64,000 bases of DNA from Proteles cristata cristata (taxonomy: Eukaryota > Chordata > Mammalia > Carnivora > Hyaenidae), in NCBI GenBank assembly GCA_017311185.1, contig JAESUZ010001073.1, positions 930,001-994,000 on the forward strand, written 5' to 3'. Below are positions 35,100-46,847 of this stretch, piece after piece. Position numbers and translations under genes: made by a program. The notes below the pieces were generated by a model. The model searched no databases. It was not told the DNA's origin and saw only the letters and a program-made list of their open reading frames with translations. Within the stretch, counting starts at the first letter, position 1. Each line of letters starts with the position of its first letter.

Positions 35100-35215
35100 G
35101 TTAGATTTTAAGTTCCATGAAACAGAAGTCTTTTGAGTCAATGTCATCTTCCCAGCCTGCACAGCGCAGTGCCTGCTTCACAGTAGCTTGATGAATATGT
35201 ACTGTTGGAGCAACA
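35100..35215 (+). mobile_element. L2 3' end fragment
   Basis: TTTTAAGTTCCATGAAACAG and GCGCAGTGCCTGCTTCACAG with a TAGCTTGATGAATATGTACT end match L2's extreme 3' region. Confidence 0.65.
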
Positions 35216-36589
35216 GGCAGGACATGATAGGATCACAGCTGACAAGCTCTGCTCACCAGGGGACTGTCCCAACACGGGGACGGACTTTTTCCTACCAAAT
35301 CCTTCCTACCTGGGTGTGCTGCAAACTGGATAACATGCTTTTTAGCTCTTTCTAGGGTTTGAAAGTTATAAACTTCCAATCTCTCTCCCATTCACACCCA
35401 TACAACTGGTCTGTGTTCCACTTTGAACACTGTGCCCGCATAACCAGATATGAGGGTCTTAGTATACACCGTGCAAGAGGCCCAGGGCACCTGCGCATGT
35501 TAAGGCTATTTCTGGTACACACTCCAGTAGGAGCAGTAAGAGCAAACCCATATCCTAACTCATACATGTTCTGGATATATATGCCTATGCACAGAGCAAG
35601 CCTGGGAAATCCCTGGCCCCTCCTTACTAGCAGAAGGGATGTGTCACATAGGTAACCTGATCCTCGTGGGCTCATTTTAAGCTATGAAGAACATGGCTCA
35701 CTCCCTTGCCTATGTGACTGACATTCAATGTCAAAGATGTCACTCCTATAGGCTATAAACGGTTGCTAAGTTTGTTCATGTGTTTACACGTTGTTTCTTA
35801 TTGATGGGCTGGGGAACGGAAAGATTTTCCCAGCTAAATTTTTATTATTTGATTCTACTGTATTTAAGTATTGCCTGTTAAGTATCGGTTTTGATCTAGA
35901 AAAAAAAACCAACAAATTACTTTTGATCTTAAAGATAAAAATTAGTATAAAATTTTTGGAGAAATTCCTTAAAAATACTGGTTTTTGTAACTTACAATAG
36001 TACATTAAGAGGAGGAAAAAGGAACAAATCATTTTGTCAAATAAATAAATAAATAATAAAGAAGCAGAACTTAAATTCAATAGCCTCTTATGAAGACACG
36101 GTTCTCATGTCCACTTTCAATCACTACATAAATTCAAAAACAACAAAGTACACTTAGAATGAATTTTCATGCCACAGAAGGCAGTCTTCTGTCCCACTAG
36201 CTTTTTAGAAAGCAAGGTGGGGTCTCTTTGGAGAAGGGAATTGGAATGTTGACTGATACACTGAGGAAAGCTATAAACATAGTGTGTCTAGATTTCAATA
36301 AGACACTTTTCCAGAGATGGAGAGTAGTGAGCTACTTGAAGATTCCATTACAGCCTTGAGGTGAAGAAAGGAGGAGGAGGTGAAGGGAAGGAGGAGAAAT
36401 ATTAGGCAAGAACACCAGTAGGAAGCCAACCATTGCAGTAAAGCAGAATGATCAGGAAAGTGACTTTTGTAGGTGAGACCACAGCCACCACCAATATCAC
36501 CTACCCACCCTTCACTACCACCATGACCACAAATAGGATAATCATTCACTGAATTCACTTACAAGCAAGGCACCATACCCTTTACCTCT

Positions 36590-37150
36590 CTTCTTTTATA
36601 CAGTCCTCACATCACCCCTACAGTGGTGGTTTAGCAAATGAGGAAACAGGCTCAGAGAAGTGAAGTAACTTGCTGGGATGGTCTTTGTGCTGTGTCGACT
36701 TGGCCAGGCTATGGTCCTCAGTTACTCAAGCACTAGCGAAGGTATTTTGTAGATGTGATTAAAGTCCATAATCAGTTGACCTTAATAAGGGAGATTATTC
36801 TAGATAATCTGGGCGGGTCTGACTTAATCAACCGAAAGGCCTTAACAGAGTTGAGGCGTCCTTGAAGAAGAGGAAACTGTCTGCATACAGCTGCTGCAGG
36901 CAGTGCCCAAGGGGCCCAGCTGCCTTTCCTAACAGCCTGCCCTGCGGATCCCAGTCTTGCCCAGCCAGCCCCCACAGTCGCATCAGCCAATTCCTTGCAA
37001 CAAATCTCTTAATATATACATCTCCTACTCTTTCTGTTCCTCTGGTTGAACCCAAACTGATAGCCATGCCAAAAGTCACACAATAATTAGGTGAAAGAGT
37101 TCAGATCCTCCCAAAGCCAAGAGCAGGCCACTATTCCACACTGCCTCCCA
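36590..37150 (-). mobile_element. MIR relic split by an LTR
   Basis: Left part 36590-36676 (AAATGAGGAAACAGGCTCAG, AAGTGAAGTAACTTGCT). Right part 37068-37150 (AAAAGTCACACAATAATTAG, then GCCACTATTCCACACTGCCT). Together they make one reverse MIR in order. The sequence between is the LTR at 36677-37067. Confidence 0.75.
36677..37067 (+). mobile_element. ERVL/MaLR-like solo LTR inserted in a MIR
   Basis: CTTTGTGCTGTGTCGACTTG, GATTAAAGTCCATAATCAGT, TCTGGGCGGGTCTGACTTAA and an end reading AACAAATCTCTTAATATATA. This is a familiar mammalian LTR pattern, but I will not assign a subfamily by eye. Confidence 0.6.
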
Positions 37151-37775
37151 ACAGAAGAAGTTCAGCTTTGGATATCGGCACTTAACAGATATGGCAACAC
37201 ATCCAAAAATCTAGCAAGCATTGAAGGCGAGGTTAAAAGGTTAAAGCTCTAGAGGCCAGTCTATACTAAGCTTTTGAAATGGGGCCAAGGGATAGTAGAA
37301 ACACCCATTATGACTATAAGGAAATCAGAGTCATGGAAAACCACTCAGTTGTGATACAGAATATAATCAGAGTGACGTAAGCCCTCAAGATTGCTTCCCT
37401 GACTCTGACTATTCTGGAAAAGGCCAACATTTCATAGGCATTATAACCTAATCCAAGTATAGACAAAAGCAAGAAACAGTAGTTCATCAGAAACAGGGAA
37501 GTCCTCTAACTTTGTTCCGGACTGGATTGATCCTCATGCATAAAAAGAATACAGGGTTTAGCATTTTGAATATCAACAGGTTTTTCCAAAAAGCAGAAAA
37601 ACATATTTAGATTTGGATGGTCTATACCCACATCATCGTTACACTTGGGAAAATATCATTCTTGCAGCTGATGAGTAAACAGAACCATAGTGCATGCTAT
37701 CATCATGATTCATATTAATCTGGCATGACTGGATATGCCAAATGGCACATAGAACCTATAAAAGAAACAATGGTT
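37150..37775. other. Intron 1 DNA without recognised features
   Basis: No repeat or exon recognised. Confidence 0.5.
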
Positions 37776-39027
37776 GCAGTTTAAGGAAGATGGTGGGGGG
37801 TGGGAGGATCCCGAGCTCACCTCCTCCCACAGACATACCAAGGCAACAACTACGTGTAATGCAACTCACTTTGAAAACAACCTGAAGACCAGCAGAGCAG
37901 ATCTCCTGCAGCTAAAGAAATAAAGAAAAGGCACATCAAGAAGGATGGGAAGGGGAAAGACGCAGCAGAGAAGGAAATCACTGGTGTGGCAGAGCCCCGC
38001 AAGCAGGACAGACATCGCAGGCACGGAGGTGCTCCCAAGGTAGCGAGGGGATCAGGCCTCACATGGGGCCCTCCCAGCCCTGAGGACCTGCACCAGGAAG
38101 ACGAGTCCTTGTAACATCCTGCTTTGAAAACCAGCAGGGCTTAACTCCAGGAGAGAGGGACGGCGACAGGAAGCTGAGTCTCTACTCTTAGTATCATTCA
38201 GTCCAAGACTCAGCACAGAAACAGCAATTTGAGAAGTACCTGCACGCCATTTTTCTTTCCCTCCTTAAGCCTACCCGGCCAGAAGCTTGTAGGTGCCAGT
38301 TCTTACACTTCCCATTGACACACTGGCACCACTTGCCCTGCTCTACCCAACCCACCCAGCCCAGCAGCCACTCCTGCAAAGGGGCTCCTGCCTCACAACA
38401 CCAGGCAGACTCCCTGTGTCAGGCCCAGCACCCCTCCAGGAGACACCTGCCAGGGAGAAGGAAGCCAGCCCTGCCCACAGCAGGCCTGTAGAGGTCACAG
38501 CCCAGTCACAACAGGAGGGCACACACAGCCCACGCAGGGGACACCTCTAGAGCACCTGATGCTGGTGATCAGGGGGGACTGCACTACTGGGCCTCAGAGA
38601 TGCCTTTTAGGCACAAGGTCACTACTTTCAAGACCAGGAGATGTAGCTGACCTATCTGATACATAGTAATGAACAGAGAGTCAGACAAAATAAGGAAACA
38701 GAGGAATATGGTCCTGATGAAAGAATAAGACAAAGCTTCAGAAAAAAAGAACTAAACAAAAATGGAGATAAGCAATCTACCTAATAAACAGTTCAAAGTA
38801 ATAGTAAAAACAAAAGATGTTCACCAGATGAGAGGAGTATGTGAATTCAGTGAGAGCTTTAAGAAACTGACAGACAATATAAAAAAGAGCCAGTCAGAGC
38901 TGATGAATACAATAATTGAAAGGGAAAATATACTAGAGGAAATCTACAACAGACTACAGGATATAGAAGATCAGACCCACTATCTGGAAGACAGGCTAAG
39001 GGAAAGCACCTAAGCTGAACAACAAAA

Positions 39028-39044
39028 TAGATAGACAGATGGAT

Positions 39045-39085
<41 letters not shown>

Positions 39086-39141
39086 GCAAGCAGGCAGACA
39101 GATACATACATACATACATACATACATACATACATACATAA
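39028..39141. repeat. Compound (GATA)n / (CATA)n microsatellite
   Basis: About 14 GATA-type units (39028-39085), a short GGCAAGCAGGCAGACAGA bridge, then about nine CATA units (39105-39141), within the L1 ORF1 relic. Confidence 0.97.
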
Positions 39142-39421
39142 TACATATGAATTTAAAATAGAAGATAGGTTAAAGGATCCCCAGGGTAACATTAAGTACA
39201 CTAACATCTGCATTACAGGAAGCCTAGAAAGAGAACAGATTGAGAAAGGGGCAGAAAATATACTTAAAGAAATAATAGTTGAATACTCCCCTAACCTTTG
39301 GCTCAGGAAGCACAGAAAGCCCTCAACAAGATGAACCTAAGCAGGTCTACCCCAAGACACATAATTATTAAAATGTCAAAAGTTAAAGATAAAGAAAGAA
39401 TCTTGAAAAGCAAATAGTTCA

Positions 39422-39635
39422 GGGGCGCCTGGGTGGCTTAGTCAGTTGACTGTCCGACTTTCGCTTAGGTCATGATCTCGTGGTTCGTGGGTTCGAGCCC
39501 CGCGTCGGGCTCTGTGCTGACTGCCAGCTCAGAGCCTGGAGCCTGTTTCAGTCTGTGACTCTCTCTCTGACCCTCCCCTGCTCACGCTGTCTCTCTCTCT
39601 CTCCTAGAAATAAAAACATTAAAAAAAAAAAAAAA
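39422..39635 (+). mobile_element. SINEC, young subfamily
   Basis: Full-length with perfect duplication GAAAAGCAAATAGTTCA at 39405-39421 and 39636-39652. A-box slightly changed (TGGCTTAGTCAG), B-box intact. Confidence 0.97.
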
Positions 39636-40815
39636 GAAAAGCAAATAGTTCAGAACAAAGGAAACTCCGTAAGACTATCAGCTGAAACTTTACAGGCCAG
39701 AAGAGAGTGGCATGATATACTCAAAGTACTAAAAGATGGGGAAAGAAAACTTTCAGCTAAGGATACTGTACCTGGCAAGGTTATTCAGAATTGAAGGAGA
39801 GATCAAGAGTTTCCCAGACAAATAAAAGTTAAAGGAGTTTATCATCACTAAACTAGACTTCCAAGAAATGTTTAAAGGACTTCTCAAAGGCAGAAACAAA
39901 CAAAAAAAGAACATAACCAGAGGTAAGAAAATTATAAAAGAAAAAAAGAAAAAATGCAAACATATAGCAAAGGTAGTCGATCAGTCACTTATAAGGCTAG
40001 TATGAAAGTTAAGATGAAAGTAGTAAAATTAGAGTTCTGGCTCAAGGTGACAATTTAAGAAGACTCTGAACTCACCTCCTCCAGGGAACATACTAAAGTA
40101 TACCTATTAATAGAACAATTCCTCCTGAAGAACTGAGGGCTGACTGAACAGCTACTGAACAAGCTAAGGTAGAGAGAATGTCAAGAGAACAGGAAGAGAG
40201 ACAGAGACACAGTGACAAAGAGAGCCCCACCCCACACTGTGAACAGCAGTGGGGAGGGAGAGATGGTACTGAGAAACTGGGAACAGCCCCCTCTGTCTTT
40301 GGACACAGAAAAGTCATGTTTTAAGAGGAACTAGCATATAGGAGAGAGAGCTAAAGAAATCTGCCAAGAGGTGCAGGAGCTCTGGAACACTCTCGAGGTC
40401 AGAGACTGGAGGACAGTCTATGTTTCCACCCCCCCTTAACAGCCCAGACTGGGACAGGATCTGGATACCATCATGGGCGAGTCCCGTCATCTGAGTGAGC
40501 TTACAACTTGAGTGAGCCTGGAGCCCACAAGCCCACACCAGCCCTAATCATAACGGGGCACAGAAAAAGCAGCCAGGTTTAAAAGCACTTAGGAGCTGTG
40601 GGAACACACTCTCCCCCCCCCCACCTTAAAAGTCCAAAAGGTAGCAGGGTCCGGACATGGAAAGAAGGGGGCTCATATGCCGTAATTCGCAGGTCATGAT
40701 GCCATAACTGGTAGGTCAGATCATCACAGAAAGCTTGTGACTTCAGGAGGCCCAGGATCCACAAATCTACACCAGCCCACTGGTACTGGTACACCGGGGG
40801 GGGAAGCCCTGCTTT

Positions 40816-42222
40816 TTTTTTCCTTACAAATAGTTTATTGTCAACTTGGTTTCCATATAACACCCAGTGCTCATCCCCACAAGTGCCCTCCTCCATGCCC
40901 ATCACCCCCTCCCCCCCACATCCATCAGCCCTCAGTTTGTTTCTTAGCATTCAAGACTCTCTCATGGTTTGCCTCTCTCCCTTTCCCCCACCATTTCCCC
41001 CCTTCTTCTCCCCCATGGTCCTCAGTTAAGTTCCTCCTAATCCTCCTATACGTGCAAACATGTGATATTTGTCCTTCTCTGCCTGACTTATTTCGCTCAG
41101 CATAACACCCTCAAGGTCCATCCATGTTGCTACACGTGGCCAGATTTCATTGTTTCTCATTGCCATGTAGTATTCCATGGTATAGATAAACCACATCTTC
41201 TTGATCCATTCGTCTGTGGATGGACCCTTAGGCTCTTTCCATGTTTTAGCTATTGTTCAGAGTGCTGCTATGAACATTGGGGTCCATGTGCTCCTATGCA
41301 TCAGCATTTCTGTATCCCTTGGGTAAATTCCTAGCAGTGCTAGTGCTGGGTCATAGGGGAGTTCTATTGTTAGTTTCCTGAGGACCCTCCACACTGTTTT
41401 CCAGAGGGGCTGTACCAGTTTACATTCCCACCAACAGTGTAGGAGGGTGCCTGTTTCTCCACATCCTCGCCAGCATCTAGAGTGCTCTGATTGGCTCATT
41501 TTAGCCACTCTGACTGGCGTGAGATGGTATCTCAGTGTGGTTTTGATTTGTATTTCCCTGATGAGGAGGGATGCTGAGCATCGTTTCATGTGTCTGTTGG
41601 CCATCTGGATGTCCTCTTTGCAGAAGTGTCTGTTCATATCTTCTGCCCATTTCTTCACTGGGTTGTTTGTTTTTCGGGTGTGGAGTTTGGTGAGTTCCTT
41701 ATAGATTTTGGATATTACCCTTTATCTGATATGTCATTTGCAACTATCTTTTCCCATTCCGTTGGTTGCCTATTAGTTTTCTGGGTTGTTTCCTTGGCTG
41801 TGCAGAAGCTTTTAATCTTGATGAGGTCCCAATCGTTTATTTTTGCTCTTGATTCCCTTGCTTTTGGGGATGTGTCAAGTAAGAAGTTGCTGCCATGGAG
41901 GTCAAGGAGGTTGCTTCTTGCTTTCTCCTCTAGGGTGTTGATAGTTTCCTGTCTCAAGTTCAGGTCCTTTATCCATTTTGAGTTTATTTTTGTGCATGGT
42001 GTGAGAAAATGATCTAGTTTCATTCTTCTGCATGTTGCTGTCCAGTTCTCCCAACACCATCTGTTAAAGAGGCTGTCTTTTTTCCATTGGATATTCTTTC
42101 CTGCTTTGTCAAAGATTAGTTGGCTGTATACCTTTGGGTCCAGCTCTGAGTTTTAAATTCGATTCCATTGGTCTATGTGTCTATTTTTGTGCCAATACCA
42201 TACCGTCTTGATGATGACAGAA
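40816..42222 (-). mobile_element. Young L1, 5'-truncated, reverse
   Basis: T-rich tail, 3' UTR and ORF2 C-terminal third of the young carnivore L1. Two long open pieces remain on the minus strand, at 42023-41715 (102 codons) and 41658-41257 (133 codons), so decay is slight, but the copy is only 1.4 kb and has no catalytic domains. Perfect duplication AAGCCCTGCTTT at 40804-40815 and 42223-42234. Runs in the same direction as BMAL2. Confidence 0.96.
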
Positions 42223-42262
42223 AAGCCCTGCTTTAAAAGGGCAGAAGAACTATGGGAACATT

Positions 42263-42483
42263 GGGGCGCCTGGGTGGCTTAGTCGGTTAAGCGTCCGACT
42301 TTCGCTTAGGACATGATCTCGCGGTTCGCGGGTTCAAGCCCCGCGTCGGGCTCTGTGCTGACTGCCAGCTCAGAGCCTGGAGCCTGTTTCAGAGTCTGTG
42401 ACTCCCCTACCCTGCTCTCACACACTGTCTCTGTCTCTCTTTCTCTCCTAGAAATAAATAAAACATTAAAAAAAAAAAAAAAA
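42263..42483 (+). mobile_element. SINEC, young subfamily
   Basis: Full-length, with a perfect 18-base duplication AAGAACTATGGGAACATT at 42245-42262 and 42484-42501, inside the L1 monomer array. Confidence 0.97.
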
Positions 42484-42824
42484 AAGAACTATGGGAACAT
42501 TTTCTCCCCTCCACCTTAAAAGCACAGACCAGGGCAGGGTCTGGATACCCAAAGGGGCAAGTACAGAGGCCATGACTGGTGGATCCGGTCATCACAGGAG
42601 TCTTGTGACCTCAGCAAGCCCACAGTCCTCAAGCGCACACCAGCACCAGTCACACTGGGGCACAAGAAAAAACCATAATTTAAAAGTGCCAAGAAACTCC
42701 GGCACTTTCCACCTTAAAAGCACACACTGAGCAGTGCTTGGCTCAGGGAGCTTGAAACACCAGAGAGCCCAAGATTGACAAGCTCACACCAGCTGCCCTG
42801 TGGTGCTGGGACACGAAGGACAGG

Positions 42825-43030
42825 CCACAGTTTTGTGTTTCTTTTGTTTGCTTTTATTTCATGCTCTTTAATTTTTATTTTATTTTATTTTTTCTTTTTA
42901 AAATTTCTCTTTTGGTCAGTTTTGTTTTTCTTGTTTTTTTTCTTCCTCTTCTTTTATTTTCTTTCACTTTTTCTTTTTTCTCTTCTCATTTTTTGTTTTA
43001 TATTTTCCTCACTGTTCTTTCTGTAAAACG
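42825..43030. repeat. Pyrimidine-rich (T/TTTTC) tract
   Basis: About 200 bases that are more than 90% T and C on the plus strand, between the L1 monomers and ORF2 sequence. The 83-residue frame across it is an artefact. Confidence 0.85.
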
Positions 43031-43045
43031 TGATAAAAGTTTAAA

Positions 43046-43270
43046 AGAGTAAGTAGCTCCAGACTTCAAGTTATACTGTAAAGCTGTAGTAATCAAAACA
43101 GTATGGTGCTGGCACAAAAACAGACATATAGATCAGTGGAACAGAATAGAGACCCCAGAAATAAACCCATGATTATACGGTCAGTTAATCTTTGACAAAG
43201 GAGCAAAGAATATGCACTGGGGAAAAGTCTCTTCAACAAATGGTGTTGGGAAATCTGGACAGCTGCAAAA
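43046..43270 (+). mobile_element. Misplaced L1 ORF2 segment
   Basis: CTCCAGACTTCAAGTTATAC through AATGGTGTTGGGAAATCTGG is the ORF2 segment homologous to 44930-45135, but lies upstream of reverse transcriptase sequence. It is a rearrangement or separate insertion inside the L1. Confidence 0.7.
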
Positions 43271-46200
43271 GAATAAAACAAGAGACAAGAAAAAACTCAA
43301 ACAGTCTAACCTTAAACCTAGAGGGACTAGGAAAAAGAACAAACAAAGCACAAGATGAATAGAAGGAAGTAAAGATCAGAGCAGAAATAAATGAGGTAGA
43401 GACAAGAAAGAAAAAAAAGGAAGGAAGGAAGGTCATTGAAACCAAGATCTGCTTCTTTGAAAAGATAAACAAAAGAGACAAAGCCTTAGCTGGATTCATC
43501 AAAAAAAAGGAAGAGGACTCAGATAAAATCAGAAATAAGACAGGAGAAGTAATAATTGACACCATAGAAATAAAAGGATTACAAGAAAATAAAATGTAAA
43601 AGTATATGCCAACAAACTGGACAACCTACAAGAAATAAATTCCTAGAAACATACAATCTTCCAAAACTGAACCAGGAAGAAACAGAAAACTTAAATATAC
43701 CTATTACAAGTAATGCAATTGAATCAGTAACCAAAAACTACCAAAAAGTCCAGGACCAGATGGCTTCACAGGTCAATTCTACTGAACATTTAAAGAAGAG
43801 TTAATACGTATTCTCCTCAAACCATTCCAAAAAAATAGGAGAAAAGTTTCCAAATGCATTCTACAAGGCCAGAATTACCCTGATACCCAAATCAGACAAA
43901 GTCATCACAAAAAACAAAACTATAGGCCCATATCTCTGAGGAACATAGATGCAAAAATTCTCTACAAAATATTAGCAAACTGCATTTAACAATATATAAA
44001 AAAAAAACCATTCACCATGAGCAGGTAGGATTTATTCCCAGGGTGCAAGAATGGTTTGATATTCACAAATCCATGAACATCATATACCACATCAGCAAAA
44101 CAAAGGATAAACATCATTGTCATCTAAATAGATGCAGAAAAAGTACTTGACAATATTCAATGCCCATTCATGATCAAAACTCTCAACAAAATGGGTTTAG
44201 AGGGAACACAGCTCAACATAAAAAAGGCCATATCTGATAAACCCTCAGCGAACATCATACTCAATGGTGAAACACTGAGAGCTTCCCCTCTAAGGTAGGA
44301 ACAAGGCAAGGATGTCCACTGTCACCATTTTTATTCAACATAGTCCCGAAGGTCCTAGCCACAGCAATCGGACAAGAAAAAGAAATAAGAGGCATCTATA
44401 CTGGAAAGGAAGAAGGCAGACTGTCACTATTTGCAGACAGCATACTATATATAGAAAATCCTAAAGATTCCACTAAAAACCTACAGGAAGTAATCAACAA
44501 ATTCAGTAAGGTTGCAGGATACAAACTTAACACCCAGAAATCAGTAGCATTTCTATACAGTAACAACAACTGCAGAAAGAGGACTTCAAAAAACCGCACC
44601 ATTTACAATTGTACCAAAAATATATATATACACGTAGGAATTAACTTCACCAAGGAAGTGAAAGACCTGTACTCTGAAAACTATGAAATACTGATGAAAG
44701 AAATTGAAAATGACACAAATGAAAAGATATTTCATGCTTATGGATTGGAAGAATGAATAGTGTCAAAATGTTCATGTTACCTAAAGAAATCTATAGATTC
44801 AATACAATCTCTATCAAAATACAAACAGCATTTTTCAAAAAGCTAGAACAAATATTACAACATTTATCTGGAACAGAAGACCCAAAATAGCCAAAGCAAT
44901 TCTGATAAAGAATTATGAAGCTAGACATATTACAGTTTCAAGATATACTACAAAACTGTGATGATCAAAACCGTATGGTACTGGCACAAAACCAGACACA
45001 TAGATCAGTAGAACAGAACAGAAACCATGGAAGAAAACTGACATTCATCTGGTCAATCTATGAAAAAGGAGGCAAGAATACACACTGGGGGAAAAAGAGT
45101 CTTTTCAATAAATGGTGCTGGGAAAACTAGACAGCTACATCTAAAAGAATGAAAGTAGACCATCTACTAACACCATACACAAAAATTAACTCAAAATGGA
45201 TTAAAGACTTAAATATAAGACCTGAAAGCATAAAAATCCTGGAAGAGAACACAGGCAGTAATTTCTCTGACATTAGCCATAGCAATATTTTGCTACATGT
45301 GTCTCCTAAGGCAAAAGAAACAAAAGCAAAAATAAACTACTGGGAGTACATCAAACTAAAAAGCTTCTGCATAAAAAAGAAAACAACAAAACTAAAAGAC
45401 AATCTACTGAATGCGAGATCTTTGCAAATGATATATCCAGTGATGAGTTAATACCTAAAATATATGAGGAAATTCTATAACTGAACACCAAAACTAAATA
45501 AATAAACAATCCAATTTTAAAATGGGCAAAGGGCCTGAATAGATATTTTTCTAAAGAAGACCTATGGATGGTCAACAGACACATGACAAGATGCTCAACA
45601 TCACTAACCAACAGGAAAATGCAAATCAAAACCACAAAGAGAGATCACCAAATACCTGTCAGAATGGCTAAAATCAAAAACACAATAAATAACAAGTGCT
45701 GGCAAAGATATGGACAAAAAAGAGCCCTCATGGACTGTTAGTGGGAAAGCAAAGTGGTGCCATCCACTGTGGAAAACAGTATAGAGGTTCCTGAAAAATT
45801 AAAAATAGAAATACAAAATAATCCAATAATTCCAGTACTGGGTATTTATCCAGGGAATGAAAACACCAACTCGAAAAGATATATGTCCCTCCATGTGTAT
45901 TGCAAAGACATTCAAGTAACCTAAGTGTGCATCAATAGACAAATGGGTAAGGAAAATGTAGTATAGATTACAATGGAATACTACACAGCCCCAAACAAGG
46001 AACAGATCATGCCATTGGAGACAACATGGATGACTCAGAGTGTATAATGTTAGGGGAAAGAAGCCATACTGAGAAAGACAAATACCACATGACCCCACTC
46101 ATAAATAAAATCTAATAAAAAAATAAATAAAAATCAGAATAAGAACTATAATAAAGAGGACAAACCAATGGCTGCCAGAAGGGTTTGGGCAAAATGGGTG

Positions 46201-46527
46201 AAGGAGAGAGGGGGATACAGGCTTCCAGATATGGAATGAGTAAGTCACAGGAATAAAGCAGAGCGTAAGCCAGTGATATAACAGTAATGTAATGGGATGG
46301 ATGGTAACTATACTTATCGTGAACACAGGATAATGTATAAACTTGTCAAGTTACTAAGTTGTACATCTGACACTCACGCAACATTGTGTGTCAACGATAC
46401 TCAAATTTTTAAAATAGTAATAAAATTAATCATATCTATGAAAATTAGGGGATAAACAAGATGAAAAGATGTAAAATAGGACATCATATGTATAGGACAT
46501 GGAGGTGGGGTTAAAATTCAGTGTTTT

Positions 46528-46636
46528 GGGATGCCTGGCTTGCTCAGACAGGAGAGCATGCAATTCCTGATCTTGGCAAGGTCATGAGTTCAAGCCCCAC
46601 ATGTGGCATAGAGTGTACTTAAAAAAAAAAAAAATT
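46528..46636 (+). mobile_element. Short SINEC variant
   Basis: GGGATGCCTGGCTTGCTCAG head, CATGAGTTCAAGCCCCACAT and a tail directly after GTGTACTT. A short form without the CT-rich part. Confidence 0.8.
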
Positions 46637-46641
46637 AAGTA

Positions 46642-46847
46642 GGGGCTCCTGGGTGGATCAGCTGGTTAAGCGTCTGACTTCAGCTCAGGTCATAGTCTCA
46701 TAGTTCGTGAGTTTAAGCGTGCACAGACTCTAAGCTGACAGCACAGAACCCACTTTGGATCCTCTGTTGCCTTCTCTCTCTGCCCCTCCCCTGCTCACAC
46801 TCACTCTCTGTCTTTCAAAAACAAATATTAAGCATTTTTAAATTTAA
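46642..46847 (+). mobile_element. SINEC, older subfamily, next to the short SINEC
   Basis: Head GGGGCTCCTGGGTGGATCAG. It follows the A-rich tail of the element at 46528, suggesting insertion into that tail. Confidence 0.88.

Larger units (their letters stand above)
37780..40034 (+). mobile_element. Old L1, left part: 5' UTR, ORF1 and spacer
   Basis: The 5' UTR begins AAGATGGTGGGGGGTGGGAG. An ORF1 relic at 38762-39013 encodes 83 residues containing KQFKVIVKTKDVHQMRG and the coiled-coil-like ENILEEIYNRLQDIEDQ of L1 ORF1p. Compound tetranucleotide repeats (39028-39141) and the SINE at 39422 interrupt the rest of ORF1. Sequence stops at AGTAGTAAAATTA near 40034 and resumes at 46416, where another L1 has inserted. 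Confidence 0.85.
40350..42820 (+). repeat. L1 5' UTR tandem monomers, four diverged units
   Basis: Excluding later insertions, units of roughly 160-240 bp start near 40350, 40561, 42223 (with 42484) and 42664. Shared blocks: TTTAAAAGCACTTAGGAGCT-like start, CCACCTTAAAAG, CAGGGTCTGGATACC, GATCATCACAG..CTTGTGAC and CACACCAGC..CACTGG..GGGGCAC. They resemble promoter monomers of L1 5' UTRs. Confidence 0.65.
40035..46415 (+). mobile_element. L1 inserted within the old L1 (5' UTR monomers, ORF2, 3' UTR)
   Basis: Begins with an L1 5' UTR start (TGAACTCACCTCCTCCAGGG), four diverged monomer units, a pyrimidine-rich tract, and ORF2 from the reverse transcriptase (43300) to its end (about 46030), then the 3' UTR to 46415. 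ORF1 and the ORF2 endonuclease are absent. AGTAAAATTA near 40025-40034 and AGTAATAAAATTA near 46412-46424 look like the target duplication. A reverse L1 (40816) and a SINE (42263) sit inside it. The same subfamily as 5019-9830. No long intact frame. Confidence 0.85.

Noticed and set aside
39028..39141. Regularly spaced repeats as a possible CRISPR-like array
   Set aside because: Simple tetranucleotide repeats in a mammalian genome without unique spacers.
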